DNA from: SOIA01 sp050116035
GTDB lineage: Bacteria > Acidobacteriota > Aminicenantia > Aminicenantales > Aminicenantaceae
Reading direction: 5' to 3'
NCBI GenBank assembly: GCA_050116035.1
Contig: JASFPJ010000152.1
Coordinates: 1-7,444 of the forward strand
Length of the DNA stretch: 7,444 bases
The notes beneath the pieces are model-generated. The model was given only the letters and a program-made list of their open reading frames with translations, searched no databases and was not told where the DNA came from. Position 1 is the first letter of the stretch. Every line of letters starts with the position of its first letter. Shown here one piece after another: positions 5,728-7,444 of this stretch. A program made the translations under genes and the position numbers.

Positions 5728-7444
5728 ATGAATTTTAAGAAGTTTTTCCTGTTGACCATTTTTTTTCTTTTGAGCCTTCCCTTGTTTTCGTTTGCCAGTG
5801 AAGACGGGAACAATTATTCCATCAAAGTGCCGGAATTCACCGACTCCCCCAAAATCGATGGAAGACTGGAAAATCCCATCTGGGAAAAGGGGGCTGTTTT
5901 ACGCTCCTTTACACAATATGAACCTCAAGAAGGAGCCCAGCCTTCAGAAAAAACTGTCGTCTACATCGGATACGACAAAAAAAACCTGTACATCGCTGTC
6001 CACTGCTTCGATTCCAACCCCAAAGGAATCCGGGCCTGCCTCACCAAAAGAGATTCGGTTTACGGTGACGATGACGTCACGATCTACCTGGACACCTTCA
6101 ACGATAAAAAAAGAGCTTTCGTCTTCCAGGTGAATCCCTGCGGCATTCAGGTCGACGGAGTCTACACAGAGATCCGGAGAAGGGGACGCGGAAGAGGAGG
6201 CGGGGGTGGAGGTGGCGGATTTTTCGGGTTCGACAGGAACTGGGATACTTTTTTCCTTTCCAATGCCAAAAGAGATGACTCAGGATACACGGTTGAAATG
6301 GCAATCCCCTTCAAAAGCCTGAGATTCCCCAACACAGAGACTCAGGAATGGGGACTCCAGATCATGAGAACAATCCGGAGAAAAAACGAAGAAATCTACT
6401 GGCATCCCCGTTCTCGCGATATCAACGGCTTTCTCATTCAATCGGGAACGATGGAGATAAATGGGTCAATCGAAAAAGGAAAAAACTTCGAAGTCATGCC
6501 CGTTCTGACAGGATTGAAACAGGACGACCAGAAAGCCGAACCAGAGGCAAGCGTGAACTTGAAATACGGAATTACTTCTGATCTCACGGCAGATATCACC
6601 TATAATCCCGATTTCAGCCAAATCGAGGCGGACATGCCGCAGATCGATGTCAACCAGAGGTACGCCCTCTATTATCCAGAGAAGAGACCATTCTTCCTCG
6701 AAGGCAAAGATTTTTTTGACACTCCTCTGGAACTGGTCTACACACGGACAATCGTCAATCCGTTGTGGGGAGTCAAGCTCTCAGGGAAAATGGGCCAGAC
6801 CACCCTCGGCTTTATCAGCGCATACGATGAAAATCCCGCCAGCATCGATATTCCCGGCCTCCCCGAAGAAGAAGAGGAGGAAGAGGATAATCCCTATAAT
6901 TCCTTTATCAATGTACTTCGTTTGAAAAGAGACCTCTACTCCGAATCCCACATCGGGTTTATCCTGACTGATAAGGAAATGGGACGTTACGTCGGTTCTT
7001 TAACAGATAATTACAACCGCGTCCTGGGTTTCGACGGCCACCTCAAATTCAGCAATTACTACAGGTTCTCCTTCCAGTTCCTTGGGTCAATGAGTAAAGT
7101 GGGAGAGGAAATCACGGATTTAGTGCCGGCCATGAACCTGAGCTTAAGCCGGACGGCGCGCCACCTGACACTTTCTGCCAACTGGACAAGCATCCATCCG
7201 GATTTTGAGGCCGCCACCGGGTTTTTCCGACGGAAAGATATTCACTCTTTCAACTCCCGCATCGGGTATGCCTTTCTCCCCATGAATGATTTAATCATAT
7301 CCATCCGTCCCTCTTTTGAGTACCGAAGAATCTACGACTTCAACAACACACTCACCGATGAAGAGTACCAGCTCTCATTCTTCCTGAACGGCTGGAGGCA
7401 GTCCTATCTCATGGCGTCTTATTCAGACGAGATGGAGAGGTATG
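5728..7444 (+). CDS. Secreted CBM9-like / DUF5916 outer-membrane protein, C-terminus missing (runs off right edge)
   Basis: 572 complete codons are open to the edge; the family is usually longer (about 700-900 aa), so the C-terminal part is missing. ATG 5728 opens a clean signal peptide (MNFKKFFLLTIFFLLSLPLF, then SFA, S). An in-frame ATG at 5716 has no ribosome binding site, and 5728 itself has only a weak AGGG. Residues about 36-215 form a CBM9-like beta-sandwich: KIDGRLENPIWEKG, the strand YIGYDKKNLYIAVHCFD, then DDDVTIYLDTF, with the later segment YTVEMAIPFKSLRF. The DUF5916 region follows with its hallmark NPDFSQIEADMPQ and YALYYPEKRPFFLEG (312-326), then alternating amphipathic strands resembling an outer-membrane barrel. 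An eight-glycine run (157-164) after RRRGRGR interrupts the CBM9-like domain, and a Glu-rich loop lies at 380-387. Family function is not established; glycan or envelope handling at the outer membrane is inferred. Confidence 0.88.
   Translation, partial: MNFKKFFLLTIFFLLSLPLFSFASEDGNNYSIKVPEFTDSPKIDGRLENPIWEKGAVLRSFTQYEPQEGAQPSEKTVVYIGYDKKNLYIAVHCFDSNPKGIRACLTKRDSVYGDDDVTIYLDTFNDKKRAFVFQVNPCGIQVDGVYTEIRRRGRGRGGGGGGGGFFGFDRNWDTFFLSNAKRDDSGYTVEMAIPFKSLRFPNTETQEWGLQIMRTIRRKNEEIYWHPRSRDINGFLIQSGTMEINGSIEKGKNFEVMPVLTGLKQDDQKAEPEASVNLKYGITSDLTADITYNPDFSQIEADMPQIDVNQRYALYYPEKRPFFLEGKDFFDTPLELVYTRTIVNPLWGVKLSGKMGQTTLGFISAYDENPASIDIPGLPEEEEEEEDNPYNSFINVLRLKRDLYSESHIGFILTDKEMGRYVGSLTDNYNRVLGFDGHLKFSNYYRFSFQFLGSMSKVGEEITDLVPAMNLSLSRTARHLTLSANWTSIHPDFEAATGFFRRKDIHSFNSRIGYAFLPMNDLIISIRPSFEYRRIYDFNNTLTDEEYQLSFFLNGWRQSYLMASYSDEMERY

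Noticed and set aside
5792..6133. Plus-strand 113-codon frame inside the CBM9/DUF5916 gene
   Set aside because: Out-of-frame shadow rich in Pro/Ser/Thr/Lys. The long frame from 5728 has a signal peptide and family motifs through the same stretch.

Overview
The window comes from a Gram-negative-type (diderm) bacterium. Nearly every protein is exported: signal peptides, outer-membrane beta-barrels, a TolC-family outer-membrane factor and a membrane-anchored periplasmic protein are all visible. Base composition looks moderate, roughly mid-40s % GC by eye. The mix of a CBM9/DUF5916-type protein, a secreted DxNxDG calcium-loop protein and sigma-54 control would suit an environmental anaerobe of the Acidobacteriota/Aminicenantes kind. 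That placement is an inference from protein style, not proven here. No tRNA, rRNA, CRISPR, transposase or phage gene was seen.

Layout. Positions 1-1397 are a leftward two-gene unit: a small secreted protein with tandem calcium-binding-type loops (1397-933), then a beta-barrel-like outer-membrane protein that runs off the left edge (852-1). The unit is preceded by a textbook sigma-54 (-24/-12) promoter at 1433-1448. Two similar ACA-N4-TGT half-palindromes lie 20 bp apart further upstream (1502-1537), where activator sites of sigma-54 promoters normally sit. Rightward from 1794 is a single small secreted beta-rich protein (125 aa) with a strong ribosome binding site and a 16-bp palindrome in its leader.

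Positions 2387-3967 are a tightly overlapped three-gene operon: ECF sigma factor, zinc-type (HxxxCxxC) transmembrane anti-sigma factor, and a membrane-anchored CpxP/Spy/CnrX-like periplasmic helical protein. This is a complete signal-relay cassette of envelope sensor, anti-sigma factor and sigma factor. An ECF-type promoter (GGAAG-N16-CGTC) lies directly in front of the sigma gene, so autoregulation is likely.

Positions 4124-5686 encode a TolC-family outer-membrane efflux/secretion channel with its own strong ribosome binding site. From 5728 to the right edge runs the N-terminal part of a secreted CBM9-like plus DUF5916 outer-membrane protein. Together the window reads as an envelope-biogenesis/envelope-stress neighbourhood. 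Whether the ECF sigma factor controls the channel gene cannot be shown from this sequence: no matching -35/-10 pair was found in the 156-bp gap before it.
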